Shown here one piece after another: positions 12,338 through 25,733 of a stretch of DNA of 64,000 nt. A program made the translations under genes and the position numbers. This DNA is from Vitis vinifera. Taxonomy: Eukaryota > Streptophyta > Magnoliopsida > Vitales > Vitaceae. Every line of letters starts with the position of its first letter. Positions within the stretch are counted from its first letter, which is position 1. Below the pieces are notes generated by a model. The model was not told the origin of the DNA. It made no database searches and saw only the letters and a list, made by a program, of their open reading frames with translations. The stretch lies in NCBI RefSeq assembly GCF_030704535.1, contig NC_081813.1:4983001-5047000 (forward strand), read 5' to 3'.

Positions 12338-12474
12338 AATCCGTTTGATAGTGATTTTAAAAAACACTTCATATATTTTTAACACTTAAAATTTTTTATT
12401 ATAAAATGATAATTTTTAAGTATTAAAATAAAAATTAAAAACGTTTTTAAAAATAATTATTAAATAAACTCTTA
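12338..12474. mobile_element. Short AT-rich MITE-like inverted repeat
   Basis: The ends are imperfect inverted repeats: the left begins GTTTGATAGTGATTTTAAAA, and the reverse complement of the right end reads GTTTATTTAATAATTATTTT. The AT-rich interior is mostly palindromic. Ends of the GTTTGGTAGTGATTTT kind are common in short plant MITEs, often assigned to hAT. No clear target duplication was identified. Confidence 0.45.
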
Positions 12475-12885
12475 ATTATCCTCTTGCATATGCGTGTGCT
12501 CATCAATAGTCTTAGAGGAGCCACATAACACCCATCATATGACCAAGGATCGGGTCAACGAAAGCGTTATAACATGGCATGACATTTGTCAATCAAGAAT
12601 CCTTTCCCTAATAATATAGTTAGTGTAGAGCTATAAAAAAAAAGTCATGAATAAACATCCTTATATTGGCATATGTTAAATAAACAAGGGTTTTTGACAG
12701 CCTTGTCCACAGCCATTCGATGGAGGCGGCACAGATTAATTGGTTTGAATGTCGTTGTCGTGATATATATTTGTCAACCTTTTGAATACGACAAGTCACC
12801 AATCTTGTCTTCCAGGTTTTTGAAATTTAATTTTCGGTGGCGGCACGCCTAGAGGTCAAAAAGATGGGGACGGACATGACTGAGA

Positions 12886-12932
12886 AGTCAAAATTTTCGG
12901 CATGTATGCCGGATATGCCGGAAAATTTGACT
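12886..12932. repeat. Hairpin-forming inverted repeat
   Basis: Arms 12,886-12,903 (AGTCAAAATTTTCGGCAT) and 12,915-12,932 are reverse complements across 18 positions with one slipped A/C offset. They surround an 11-base loop that itself repeats ATGCCGGAT. It is not part of a recognised element. Confidence 0.55.
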
Positions 12933-13371
12933 CCTGGTGGTTTCATCTTTGCAAGTTATGAGCATACTTCATGTCTAGCTTTTCAAATCCTAGCCAAATG
13001 ACAAGGCATGTGCATATACTGATCAAAGAGATGGCGCATGGTTAGGATTTTAGGGCAGGAGGTAGTTTGCAGAACTTGCCTGTCATTTCTAATAATCAAA
13101 GGCATGCAGTTCTAGAAAGCAAGTCTTAAAGAAATCGCCCGACGTGAAGACGAGAACCTCCTAGAAAGTTGAGTTTTTGAAGTTCATACACATTCTCTTT
13201 TAATTAGTATATTCTATTATCATCTTAGTTGACACTAGAAATATACATTAATTGAAAATAAGCCCAAAAATAAGGCCCAAGTTAAAACAGCCCAATTCCC
13301 AAACAGTATTTAATGCTAACTAGCAAATATGCCTTTAATAGTAATGGAACTCTTAACATCCAAAAAAGATA

Positions 13372-13687
13372 ATGTTTGGGTCTAAAAAATTTAAGGAAAA
13401 ATGTAAGAGATAGAAAATAAAGAAGAAAATTGGAAGAAAAGAAAAAAATGGAGAGAAATAGAAATTAAGTTTAAATATAATAAATTATTTTTATATATTA
13501 CTTTAAATTTATTTTACTTGTATTCCTCTTTTATGTAAAGACTAATAATTGAAAAATATATTAGTTTTTAATTATTTTTTTTATTTTCTTTCATATTTTT
13601 TTGTAGTAAAATTAATTATGAGAAAATTAATCATTTTCCTTTAACATTTTTTTCTTCTTTTCTTATTACTTGTCAAGAACCAAACAC
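13372..13687. mobile_element. MITE family M, copy A (about 316 bp)
   Basis: The ends are inverted: TGTTTGGGTCT on the left, and CAAGAACCAAACACAG on the right, which reverse-complements to CTGTGTTTGGTTCTTG. The interior alternates A-rich and T-rich pyrimidine tracts, including a core close to TAATAAATTATTTTTATATA that recurs in copies C and D. There is no coding capacity. Three more relatives occur at 31.1, 43.9 and 45.6 kb. Confidence 0.6.
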
Positions 13688-14299
13688 AGCTTAATCCATA
13701 AGCACTACCTCTACTTTCTCTTGAACCCTACAATTAGACCTTACTCACCATCTCACTATTCCTACAAGCATATGAGATAATGGAGAAAGAGATTAAACCC
13801 TCATTTTAAAGCTACTAGAAGACTGTGTTGAAAAACGATTATTGGTGATGAGGATGGTGGAGGTGGTAGTTGGCGATGATAGTGAGAAGTTGGGCAATAA
13901 CAATTATTATGAAGAGGGATGACAATGGTGTGTTGATTGATGATTGGTCATGAAAGGCAACTTTGTTAGTGGTCGTGTATCTTTGATGATTGAAAACTCA
14001 AGTTTCTTTAACTCTCCTCTTAACATTGAATCCTTCTAATTTGACTTTGTTATTTACCCACTTAATATTCTATTAAGATTCTAGAAGCTTTAGATAACCG
14101 AGTCTTTGTGTTTTTCTTTTAATGCTAGCTTTTCACTACTTTATTTTCTAAAATATTTCTTTGAGCTTCATCAATGCATTTATAATTTCTCCTACTTATG
14201 TAATATTTGTATACCTCGAATTGGGCTTGGATTTCTAGGCTAAAAGCCAAAAGTTCAAAGACTTGAATCTTTCTCATAAAAAAAAACCCACATCATTCT

Positions 14300-14900
14300 A
14301 GTGTAGTTGTTGATGAAAATAATGAATTACTTATTTTGTTCAAGTAATAAGTATGCATCCTAAACATGTGTGGACCAACTCACTAGTGGCTTCTTGTCTC
14401 TTCTTGGTAGATATAGGAGGAATTATTCTCCATATATTTCTCCTTAGAGAAATTTGCTTGGTGATTTTTCTTTCTCCAACAAGTCTTCTCAACGTGGCCA
14501 ATCTTTTTACAATTTTGGCATCGTGGCTCTTCTTTAAACCAATAGTGTTTGATAGTGTTTCTCCAAAGTAGCTTTTCCTCTTCCATAACATGGAGGATAC
14601 TTGCCATTGTTTTTTATGTCGTTTCCTTGACTCTTTTTGCTGTTAGAATTTTCATTTGATTTTATCTCACATTCTTGTGAGATCACATATTTACTTTGGA
14701 TTGAAAGGCATTCTTAGCGAGTCTTTTCTATGTCTTTAGACTCTTTGGTGGTAGTAATAAGTGGATCATATTTTCCTTTACTAATAATTAGTGGTATTTT
14801 TGCACAACTATGTTCTCAATTCATTTAATATCTCATCTACTCTTATATAATAATCCTAACGGTCTTAGAATATTTCATTTTTAAAATTTTGAAACTTCTT
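14300..14900 (-). mobile_element. Old Ty1/copia gag fragment
   Basis: On the minus strand a CCHC zinc knuckle of the copia gag type (CQNCKKIGHVEKTC) is visible at about 14,475-14,530, followed by a lysine-rich tail. Neighbouring sequence is consistent with more degraded gag. No LTRs were found for it, and it looks broken and old. The gypsy element starting at 14,962 landed next to or inside it. Confidence 0.55.
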
Positions 14901-14961
14901 CTCGACGTCTAGTTTGAAGATGCATAGGCCTCGTCATTATGTTGAAACCCTTGCAATTTAT

Positions 14962-15286
14962 TGATATGTGCATACACGTGCCAGTAGTGGCAACAAGATG
15001 GAAAGTGATAGTGGGCCTAGTGGTAAAATGGAAGACTTGGTCTAATTTGTTTGTTCAGTCATTAATTGTTGAGTCAGTTATTGAATAAGTCTTGGTAGTA
15101 GAGTGGGTGCTATTTTGTTGCCTATTCTGCAGCATTTCCTTTTTTTCAGCTTTGTTGTTATTTTCTCTTCCATGTATGGCTATACATATAGCGTGAATGA
15201 ATTGAATAAAGTAGGTAGTTTTATCACCAACAGTTCCCTCTTTGTCTTATTCCTTTCTGCCCTTAACTTCAAATTCCTTCATATCA
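14962..15286 (+). repeat. 5' LTR of the gypsy chromovirus
   Basis: It begins TGATATGTGC and ends CATATCA, 325 bp. The target duplication TTTAT is at 14,957-14,961, and the primer site starts two bases past its end. Confidence 0.93.
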
Positions 15287-18200
15287 TTGGTATCAAAGCT
15301 TGGTCCGACCATGGACACTCGCGGCAAAACGAATGCAGAATTCCGCAACGATGTTAACGAAATCTTAGCACGACACGATACCAGTTTCGATCAGGTGAAT
15401 GCAGTCTTACAGGAAGTGTTAACCGAGCTTCAAGCTCTTAGAGCCTCCCATAACCAAAACACTAGCCCACGTGATGACTCCTCACACCCACATACTTCTC
15501 GTTCTAACATTATCAGTGACCACCCTCATCAACACCTCTAGCTGTCCTTCCCAAAATTTAACGGTGACGACCCAACTAGTTGGATTTACAAGGCAGAACA
15601 GTACTTTGATTTCAAGAACATTGCACCAGAACAACAAGTTCATCTGGCCTCCTTCCATTTAGAAGGCATCGCCCTGCAATGGCACAGATGGTTGACGAAA
15701 TTCCGTGGACCACTCACATGGGATGAGTTCACCAAGGCTGTTCAACTTCGATTTGGTCCAACCGACTACGAAGACCCGTCAGAAGCTTTGACTCGTCTTA
15801 AACAAACCACATCTGTAGCAGCTTATCAAGAAGCTTTTGAAAAGCTTTCCCATCGAGTTGATGACCTACCCGAAAATTTTCTCATCGGTTGTTTTATTGC
15901 AGGACTTCGAGATAAAATTCGCATAGATGTAAAAATTAAACAACCGCGAACCTTGGCAGATACAATAGGAGTTGCTAGGCTGATCGAAGAACGCGACCAA
16001 CTGCAGAGGAAGCCAAACCAGCAAACTCGTTTCCAACTAGCCTCATTGACACCAAAGGCCTCACCCAACCCCACAGCTGGTGTGCTAGGACCTCCACCAA
16101 CCCAGCGTATGAACCAGAGTTCGAATGCTCAACCAGCAACATTCCACCGAATCACCAATCAAGAGGCACGCGAACGACGAGAGAAGGGATTATGTTATTA
16201 CTGTGACGAGAAGTTCGTTGTTGGCCATCGTTGCGAACGACCTCAATTATTCATGATCGAGGATTTCCCTCATATGAACACTGAGGATGTCGAAGGCGCT
16301 CACCCGGAACAAGAACATCATGAAGTTATACCAGAAATTTTTTTTCGTCAATTGCAGGAACTGAACACCCACAAACCATACGCGTTCTGGGCAAGCTGAA
16401 AAACAAGAATGTAATGGTGCTAATAGATGGTGGTAGTAAGCACAACTTCATTGATCATGCTATAGTCTCTAAGTTTGGGTTACCAGTGATCCGGGATAAG
16501 AAATTCGAAGTCATGGTTGCTAACCGTGAGAAGATAGAATGTACTGGACAATGTCGCGGTCTCACCCTCACCATTCAAGGATATTCCGTCACCGCCGACT
16601 ACTACATTCTTCCGGTCGCGGCATGCCAATTGGTCTTAGGAGTACAATGGCTTGAAACTCTTGGACCCATCGAGATGGACTACAAGCAGCTCACCATGAA
16701 CTTCAAGGTAGAAGGGACCCCCCAGACCTTCCAAGGATTGAGACGAACCAGCATCGAAGCTTTGTCTGACAAGGAATCCAATGGGTTACAAGGCACTGGA
16801 TTATTTTTCCAAATAATTCCTTCCACCACCGCCAGCAGCCAACCAAAGTCCTACCCACCTGAGATAGGCCAACTACTAGCAAAATTCTCCCATGTATTTG
16901 AATCACCCACCAGCTTGCCTCCAAGGCGGTCACATGACCACCAGATCCCATTGCAGCCGAGCGCATGACCAGTGAGTGTGAGGCCATATCGATACCCTTA
17001 TTACCAGAAAAATGAGATAGAGAAGATGGTAAAAGAGCTTTTGCAATCTGGTTTGATACGACCAAGTAACAGTCCGTTCTCTTCCCCAGTTCTGTTAGTA
17101 AAGAAAGCAAATGGTGCTTGGCGTTTTTGTGTGGACTATCGAGCTTTGAACGACATCACAGTTAAAGATAAATATCCAATTCCTATTATCGATGAGCTAT
17201 TAGATGAACTCCATGGAGACAAATTCTACTCTAAATTGGATTTACGGTCTGGGTATCATCAGATACGGGTGCACGAAGATGACATTCCTAAAACAGCATT
17301 CCGGACACACGAAGGCCATTACGAATTTATAGTGATGCCATTTGGCCTCACTAATGCACCAGCAACCTTCCAAAGTCTCATGAATGATCTTTTCCGTTCC
17401 TATCTCCGGAAATTTATTTTGGTTTTCTTTGATGACATTCTAATATATTCAAGATCATGGGAAGACCATCTCGCACATCTACAAATTGTTCTCCAAATCC
17501 TATCAACTAACAGTTTGTTTGCAAAAGAGTCAAAATGTCGATTCGGTGTTTTACAGGTGGAGTACTTGGGCCACATTATTGCGGAGCAAGGTGTATCGGT
17601 TGATCCAGCCAAAATACAAGTTGTCATTGAGTGGCCAACCTCGACAACAACAAAAGGGGTCCGTGGGTTCCTCGGTTTAGCAGGCTACTATCGGAAATTT
17701 ATCCGTCATTTCGGCAGTATAGCAGCTCCCCTGACCCGTCTCTTGAGCAATGATGGATTTCAATGGAATGAGGCAGCAGAGATGGCCTTCACCCAATTAA
17801 AAGAGGCATTGACGTCACCATCAATTTTACACCTTCCCGATTTTACTCAACGATTCGTGATTGAATGCGATGCCAGCGGAATTGGACTTGGTGCAATTCT
17901 TACCCAAGAAAATCGACCAGTGGCATTTTAGCCAAGCACTGAAGGGTTCGGCCTTATCATTGTCCACCTATGAGAAAGAAATGTTAGCTATTGTTAAAGC
18001 AATCAAGTTATGACGTCCATACTTGCTTGGGAAACCATTTACAGTTCGTATTGACCAAAAAAGTCTCAAGTACCTATTGGAGCAACGGATTACTACACCA
18101 GCACAAACACGATGGCTGCCAAAACTACTTGGTTATGATTATGAAATTGAGTATAAACGTGGGCCTGAAAATCAAGGTGCATATTCTTTGTCACGTGTAG

Positions 18201-19676
18201 TTGAATTCCAATTTTTATCCATTTCCCAACCATGTGCAAATTGGTGGCCAGTGCTTCAAAAGGAAGTCCAACAAGACTCATTTTATGAAGACTTATTACA
18301 AAAAAAACCCCTCTCCAACCGCCCACAAGTTGCTCCAACGTGATGGAGTATGGTTCAAGGGAAACAAAGTGTATTTGAGCCCCAACTCATCCTTGATTTC
18401 AAAGATAATGGCTGACTGCCATTCGTCGCCAATAGGTGGGCACTTTGGGTTCCATAAAACCCTCTCTCGTATCAAACAAAGTTTTTTTTGGTCTAATATG
18501 CGCCGGATGGTGAAGGATTTTTTGCAGCAATGTGATATCTGTCAACGGTTCAAAACTGATTGTATGAAGCCGGTGGGGTTGCTTCAGCCGCTACCTGTCC
18601 CTACTCAAATGTGGACTGATGTCTCGATGGACTTTATTGAGGGGTTACCATCTTCTAATGGGTATACTTCCATCATGGTAGTTGTTGACCGCTTGACCAA
18701 ATATGCTCACTTCGTCACCTTGAAACACCCATTTACTGCTGTAATTGTTGCCAAGGCATTTGTTGCCAACGTGGTTCACCTGCACAGTATTCCGACATCA
18801 ATTGTCAACGATCGGGACAAGGTGTTTATCAGCTCTTTTTGGCGAGCATTGTTCCAGCTGCAGGGAACCAAGTTGTGTATGAGCTCAAGTTACCATCCCC
18901 AATCAGACGGCCAAACCGAAGTTGTCAATCGAACTTTGGAGCAATATTTACGATGTTTTGCCGGTGACCAGCCACGGAAGTGGCTCGAATGGATTCCCTG
19001 GGCTGAGTTCAGCTACAACACTTCAACTCACTCTTCCACCAAGATGACACCCTTCGAAGCTGTTTATGGAATTCCACCTCCACATCTATTAGCTTATGTA
19101 CCAGGTACTTCCCACGTCCAAGCAGTAGATGAGTACCTGCGTGACCGAGATGCTATCCTACGTGAGCTGCAACATAACCTTCTACTGGCTCAAGATCGGA
19201 TGAAATGTCAAGCTGACCAACACCGACGCGAGGCCTATTTCCTTGTGGGAGATTATGTGTATTTGAAACTCCAACCATATAGACAGACTTCTGTGGCTTT
19301 TCGTTCCTCCATGAAGCTTGCCCCACGTTTCTTTGCTCCTTATAAAGTCATTGCAAAAGTTGGTCCGGTGGCTTATAAACTGGCTTTGCCTCTTGGTTCT
19401 CAAATTCATGATGTGTTTCATGTCAGTTTGTTAAAGAAGCATTTGGGACCAGTCACTGCAACGTCCACCCAACTTCCCCCTGTCTCGGATACTTCGACTG
19501 TCCTTCCATAACCTGAAGCCGTTTTAGATCGACGATAAATACCGCCCAAAATATGAAATATTGGTGAAATGGGTCGGTGTACCAGTAGAAGATGCCACTT
19601 GGGAGAATGAATGGCGTTTCACCAAGTCATATCCTGATTTCATCCTTGTGGACAAGGATCCTTAAGCGGTGGGGAA

Positions 19677-20001
19677 TGATATGTGCATACACGTGCCAGT
19701 AGTGGCAACAAGATGGAAAGTGATAGTGGGCCTAGTGACAAGATGGAAGACTTGGTCTAATTTGTTTGTTCAGTCATTAATTGTTGAGTCAGTTATTGAA
19801 TAAGTCTTGGTAGTAGAGTGGGTGCTATTCTGTTGCCTATTCTGCAGCATTTCCTTTTTTTCAGCTTTGTTGTTATTTTCTCTTCCATGTATGGCTATAC
19901 ATATAGCGTGAATGAATTGAATAAAGTAGGTAGTTTTATCACCAACAGTTCCCTCTTTGTCTTATTCCTTTCTGCCCTTAACTTCAAATTCCTTCATATC
20001 A
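19677..20001 (+). repeat. 3' LTR of the gypsy chromovirus
   Basis: It is the same length as the 5' LTR and nearly identical. TTTAT follows at 20,002-20,006. Confidence 0.93.
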
Positions 20002-21191
20002 TTTATCCCTTGCATGCTTGCTTGCAGGGGTGGAGCTACCATAGGCATAGGCCTTCACTCAGATTTTAAAAATTAAAATTTCATTTTATTTATTTAAAAA
20101 CTTTAGAAAGTTTAAAAAAACTAAAATGCAAGTTTCCCCCCTAATAAACTAATTTTGTGTGTGAAAAAAAGATAGAATAAAAAAATTAGATGAGTATGGT
20201 ATATGGATATTAAATAGACATAAAATATTTATTTGTTTTCATTTTAAATTTCATTTAATATTTATAAAATTAAATTTATTCAAATCCTGACAAATATAAA
20301 ATCAATTCTATAATTTTTTTTATTTGATATTTTATTAAATATTTTTTTTAATGGTGGGTTATCATTTGTTTGATTTTGAAAATTTTTAAATGCTTGGACA
20401 TAAAGGTTTAATAAAGTAGCTTCTAATTTATAAATAACTACACAATTATTTAAATTATATATTATTTCAATGGTTAATGAAATTTAATTTAATTTAAATG
20501 TTTGATATTTTATCATATATATTTTTATTGGTGGATTATTTTTGGGTTGATTTTAAGATTCTTGTAAATGTTTTGATTTTTAGGTTTAATAAAGTATTTA
20601 TTAATTTATTACTAACTATTTAAGTTTTAATGATAACATTATATTTATATTATTGTAGATTCCAAAATTTGTCATAATTTTATTTTTACATTAATTTTAA
20701 ACCCAATTTTATCAATAAATTTTAAATTCTAATTACATGTATTTTTTGGCCCACTCACCATTTAATAATTTTTATTATTTTGTATATTATCTTATTTTAT
20801 TATATTATTATTACTTTTATTTTTTTATTATTATATTCTATTTTATTTATTTTTATTTTTATTTTTTATCTCTCCTCTCTCCTCTCTCTTTCTTTCTCCT
20901 CCACCTACCTTCACCCACCCACTTCTTCTCTCTTCTCACCACCGGCCACCATTCTCATATCTCCCTTTTTATTTTTTATTTTTATTTTATTTTCTTTTTC
21001 TTTCATTTTTCCCACCCATTCTTCTTTTTCTTCCCCAAGAAAATTTCCTTTGGCCGCCCCCACCCCCCATCCATTTTCCTTTTTCTCCAATTTCTCCCCC
21101 CATTTCCCAAGGACGGCAGCCCCCAATTCCCAAGAACGGCTGCCATTTTTTTTTATTTTTTATTTTTGCCCCCCATTTTCATTTTGATTTT

Positions 21192-21412
21192 AGAAGAAAA
21201 TATAATTGAGAAGAAAAGTATATTTCATCATGATTCATTGGTGCAGAGTACATCAGTATATAAAGGAATTACAAGGATCACATATTACAATCGTAATCAC
21301 ACTAAATCAGCCTAAATATATTCTAGCCAAATATACACCAGTACCTAAATATATTCTTGCCAAATATACACCAGTACCTAAATAAGGCAACGACTCACAT
21401 AGTTCTCCAATA
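21192..21412 (-). repeat. 3' LTR of the young copia element
   Basis: 221 bp, seemingly identical to 25,734-25,954. It adjoins the purine tract at 21,413-21,421. Confidence 0.9.
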
Positions 21413-24400
21413 CTCCCCCTCAAGCTGGCGCCAATGGATCAATGGAGCCAAGCTTGAACATAAGGCGATGAAAAACAGTAGAAGAAAGAACTTTAGTGAA
21501 GGCATCTGCAAGCTGATCACTGGATCTGATATAGTGTGTTTGGATCACCTTGGACTGAACTTGTTGCCGAATGAAGTGACAATCTACTTCAATATGTTTT
21601 GTTCTTTCATGAAAAACAGGATTGGCGGCGATGTGCATAGCTGCTTGATTGTCGCAGAACAATTTCATCGGACTAGTAGGAGAAAATCCAAGATCTGTCA
21701 GCAGGTTTTTAAGCCACACCATCTCACATGATTCTGCCGCCATTGCACGGTATTCAGCTTCAGCACTTGAACGTGCTACAACAGGTTGCTTTTTACTTTT
21801 CCAAGACACCAGATTCCCTCCAACAAACATACAATAGCCCGTAGTGGATCGTCTATCAATTGTATTGCCTGCCCAATCTGAATCCGAGAACCCAATGATG
21901 TCAGTGTGCCCATTTCTTCTCATTACAATGCCACGCCCAATTGTTTTCTTCAAATATCTCAAAATCCTTTTCACCATACACAAGTGAACAACTGTTGGTG
22001 CATGCATATACTGACTAACCAAACTCACAGCGAAGGAAATGTCAGGTCTAGTGATTGTTAAATAAATAAGCTTCCCAACAAGCTTTTGATAGTAATTTGG
22101 AGAATCAAGAGGATCCCCCAATTTATCAAGCTGGAGTTTACTATCAAAAGGAGTGTTGGCGGGTTTGGAATTGAGCATATTAGAATCACGAAGCAAATCT
22201 ATAGTGTATTTTTGCTGATTAAGAAATAAGCCTTTGCGAGAAGTCGCAACCTCAATGCCAAGAAAATACTTGAGTGGGCCGAGATCCTTAACAGGAAATT
22301 TACCTTGGAGTTTCTTCTTCAGTGCAGCAATAGAATCAGCATTACTCCCAGTTATAATGAGACCATCCACATAAATAAGCACCATTAACTTTTCAGTTTG
22401 TCCAGTTTGAACATATAACGAGGAATCTGCAGAACTTCTTGTAAAGCCAAGATCTTCCAGAGTAGAACTTAACTTGGCATGCCATGCTCGAGGACTCTGT
22501 TTCAGTCCGTAAATTGACTTGTTTAGCTTACACACACGAGAAGGATCTCCACACAAAGGGTGTCCTGGAGGAATTTTCATGTACACCTCTTCTTCAAGTT
22601 CGCCGTGCAAAAAAGCATTCTTTACATCCATTTGTGATAAAGACCAGCCATGATTTGCAGCAACAGATAACAAAACCTTGACAGTGGACATTTTGGCAAC
22701 AGGAGCAAATGTCTCCTTATAATCTACACCAAAATGTTGTGTGAATCCTTGAGCAACAACACGAGACTTAGGTCTTTCAATTGATCCATCAGGATTGAAC
22801 TTGAATCGGTACACCCAGCGACATCCAACCACATGTTTTCCAGGTGGAAGATGCACAATATTCCAGGTGTTAGTTTCTTCTAGAGCTTTCAATTCATCAT
22901 CCATAGATTTTCTCCACATGGGTTGAGAGTTAGCCTCATGAAAATTCTTGGGTTCATGGACACTTGAGATTGCTGTAAGATAAGCCAAATGTGAAGTAGA
23001 TAAGTTTTGATAACTCAAGAATTTTTCAGGAGGATACCTGACAGCAGCTGCAATATAATCGCGAAATTTGGCCGGCGGATGACGTTCCCGTGGAGGGTTG
23101 CGTCGAGGAAGAGTGGTCTGTTCAGATATATCAATGTTGGGAGCTGATTCTTGAACAACTTGATTTATAGTACTTTCAACAGATGCTTCAGTTGGATGCT
23201 GTATTGTAGGTGCAATAGATTGTTGTTCAATATTTGCAGCAACCTCTGGCAGTGGAACAAAGTCAGATAATATCTCCCCTTGATTGGAATTTTCAAAGAT
23301 GGGACTAGTTTCCACAAATTGAACATCTCTTGAGACAAAAAGTCTCTTGGCTGTAGTGTCATAGCATCGATAGCCCTTTTGTGTTTGAGAATACCCCAGG
23401 AATACACATTTTACAGCTCTGGGATCGAGCTTATCTCTTCGTTGAGTTGCCGATAAATGCACAAAGCAGGTGCAGCCAAAAACCTTGAGATGAGATAAAT
23501 CTGGTTTCTTCTGCTGTAAAACTTCAAGAGGACAAAGAAAGTCCAGTACTCGACTGGGTAAGCGATTAATTAGATATGTAGCAGTAAGAACTCCATATGA
23601 CCAAAAATGTTTTGGAACATTCATTTGCATCATTATAGCCCGAGTCTTTTCTAACAGATCACGATTTTTTCGCTCTGCTACTCCATTTTGTTGGGGTGTG
23701 TTAACACAGCTTGTTTGATGCACTATACCATGTGAAATTAAGTAATTTTTCATGTTATGTGAGGTATATTCAGTGCCATTATCAGTTCGCAAGGTTTTAA
23801 TATGAGCCGAAAAATGAGTTATCACCAATCTATGAAAGTCCTTAAAACATTCAAAAACTTCACTCTTTGATTTCAATAAATAAACCCAAGTGACCTTTGA
23901 AAAATCATCAATGAAAGTCACAAAGTATTTAAAACCATCAATAGACAAAGAAAAAGTCCCCACACATCTGAGTGAACAAGCTCAAACATCTCAGATGATT
24001 TAGACAAAGATAAATTGAAAGGAAGTCTTGTAGACTTTGAATAATGACAAATATCACAGCCATCAGTTCCCTTTGGAAGACTAGGATGAATTTTGTTAAA
24101 GACTGACTCGGAAGGATGGCCTAGACGTTGATGCCATAATGAATGTTTATTTGTAGAAGAAAAAGAAGCTTGGAAACCCTTGCAAAGTCGATCATCAGAG
24201 GAAAAATAGAAAAGCCCATGTAACTGAAAACCCTCACCAATCGTCTTCTTTGTAATACGGTCCTGGAACAAAACCTTGTCAGATGTAAATAAAACATCAC
24301 AGTTAAGAGTGGAGGTTAATTGCTGAACCGAAAGTAATTGCACAGGAAATGAAGGAACATAGAGGACTTCTGATTCTATGGTTTTAGAAACCAACTTAGT

Positions 24401-25733
24401 TTTTCCCTTACCCTGAACAGGAACATCTTTACCATCTGCTACTGAAACAAAGGTAGAACTAGAGCAAGGACGGAAGTTATATAGATTGGTTAACTTATTT
24501 GACATATGATTTGAGGCACCTGAATCAACTACCCATAAATCATGAAAATTACTAATTTCTAGTGCAGTGGTGAAAGCTGTGAAGATACCTTGGCTGTTTT
24601 CTGGATTGGAATCAACAAGAAATCCAGCAAATTTAGACAACAGTGCTGTCGGCTTGTCTTGATCCTGACCAGCAGCCTCATTGAGAGATTCCTGACCGCG
24701 TTTCTCTTGTAGATAGGTTGTAAAATCCTTCAAGAGTGCCATGGGATTAGAAAAAAAAGAATCAGTTGTTTGAGCTGCAACATTAGCCTTGTGGTTGAAA
24801 CCACGTTTGTGATCACCACCCCTCTTGTCCTTTGTGAATTTTGGTTTGAGTTCTGGATGGAGAACCCAACAACGATCTGATGTATGCCCAGGTGCATTAC
24901 AGTGTTCACACTTAAGATCCAATCGTTTTCCTTTGATGGATTTACCTTCATAATTTTTATGAGCAATGTAGGCTCGTGTGTCTGAGGAATTAGTCACAGT
25001 TTCACGAATCATCACCTTTCTACGGACTTCTTCACGTTGAATAGTTGAACAGACACTCTTCAAGGAGGGCAATTCTGGACTCATTAGAATATGACATCTG
25101 AGATCCTCAAACTCCGAACCGAGACTGGCCAGCACCTGAAAAACTCTGTCTTCTTCTGTTCTTTTCTTTAGAACAACTGGATCAACAGTATGAGGCCTGT
25201 AGACCTCCAATTCGCTCCACAGACTCTTAAAATTGCCAAGCAAACTCACGAATGGCCTTCCATCTTGTCGAAGAGCATTAACTTCTTGTTGAATTTGAAA
25301 AATTCGTGCCGAATTGTTCTGATTTCCATACATGTCTCGAAGGGCTTCCCAGAGATCTAGAGAAGATTCAGAATAACTGAAAATCTCAGCTATATTGCGC
25401 TCCATGGAATTAAGAATCCAAGACATGACAAGCTGGTCCTTTGATAACCAAATCTCATATTCGGGTGAATCAAAAACAGGAGCCTTCTCCTTTCCATTGA
25501 TGAATCCTAACTTGGATCTTCCACCAAGAGCAATTGTAACAGCTCTTGACCAAGGTAAATAGTTAAATTCATTCAGCAACACCGAACACAACCTTTGAGA
25601 TGTGTTTGATTCACCATCAGCAACAAAACCAGAAGGAGCCGTAATCAGATCTTTGACAAAGCCTTCACCACTGTTGTTGCCTGCCATGTTAATAAAAAGC
25701 AGAACAAAGGATCAAATTTTTGCTCTGATACCA

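Larger units (their letters stand above)
11041..14299. other. Intergenic DNA with MITEs and a hairpin
   Basis: No gene is supported. Two MITE-like copies (12,338-12,474 and 13,372-13,687) and an 18-bp-stem hairpin at 12,886-12,932 are listed separately. The rest is unremarkable; a moderately GC-rich patch at about 11,460-11,650 was not identified. Confidence 0.5.
14962..20001 (+). mobile_element. Ty3/gypsy chromovirus (Reina-like), 5.04 kb, broken
   Basis: The element has two 325-bp LTRs (14,962-15,286 and 19,677-20,001), both TG...CA, with the 5-bp target duplication TTTAT on each side. A primer site TGGTATCAAAGC (initiator Met tRNA type) follows the left LTR at 15,288, and a purine tract GGTGGGGAA precedes the right LTR. 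Parts in order: gag with a CCHC-type knuckle (about 15,310-16,395), aspartic protease (about 16,410-16,700), reverse transcriptase (about 16,970-17,600), RNase H (about 17,800-18,190), integrase with zinc-binding and DDE parts (about 18,400-19,250), and a C-terminal chromodomain (about 19,530-19,665). Size, short LTRs and chromodomain suggest the Reina clade. The LTRs differ at about 4 of 325 positions, implying a recent insertion, perhaps around half a million years under a commonly used plant rate. The coding region has a few breaks, so it is treated as a fossil. Confidence 0.93.

Noticed and set aside
14340-14607. Independent zinc-knuckle host gene
   Set aside because: The CCHC pattern and context match copia gag, and there is no start region or extended frame, so it is listed as an old copia fragment.
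20026-20100. hAT transposon end starting CAGGGGTGGAGC
   Set aside because: The word resembles known hAT ends, but no inverted partner or target duplication was found nearby.
20737-21315. Long plus-strand frame rich in Phe, Tyr, Ser and Pro
   Set aside because: It arises from pyrimidine-rich low-complexity DNA; no domain or normal composition. The same holds for 25,899-26,595.
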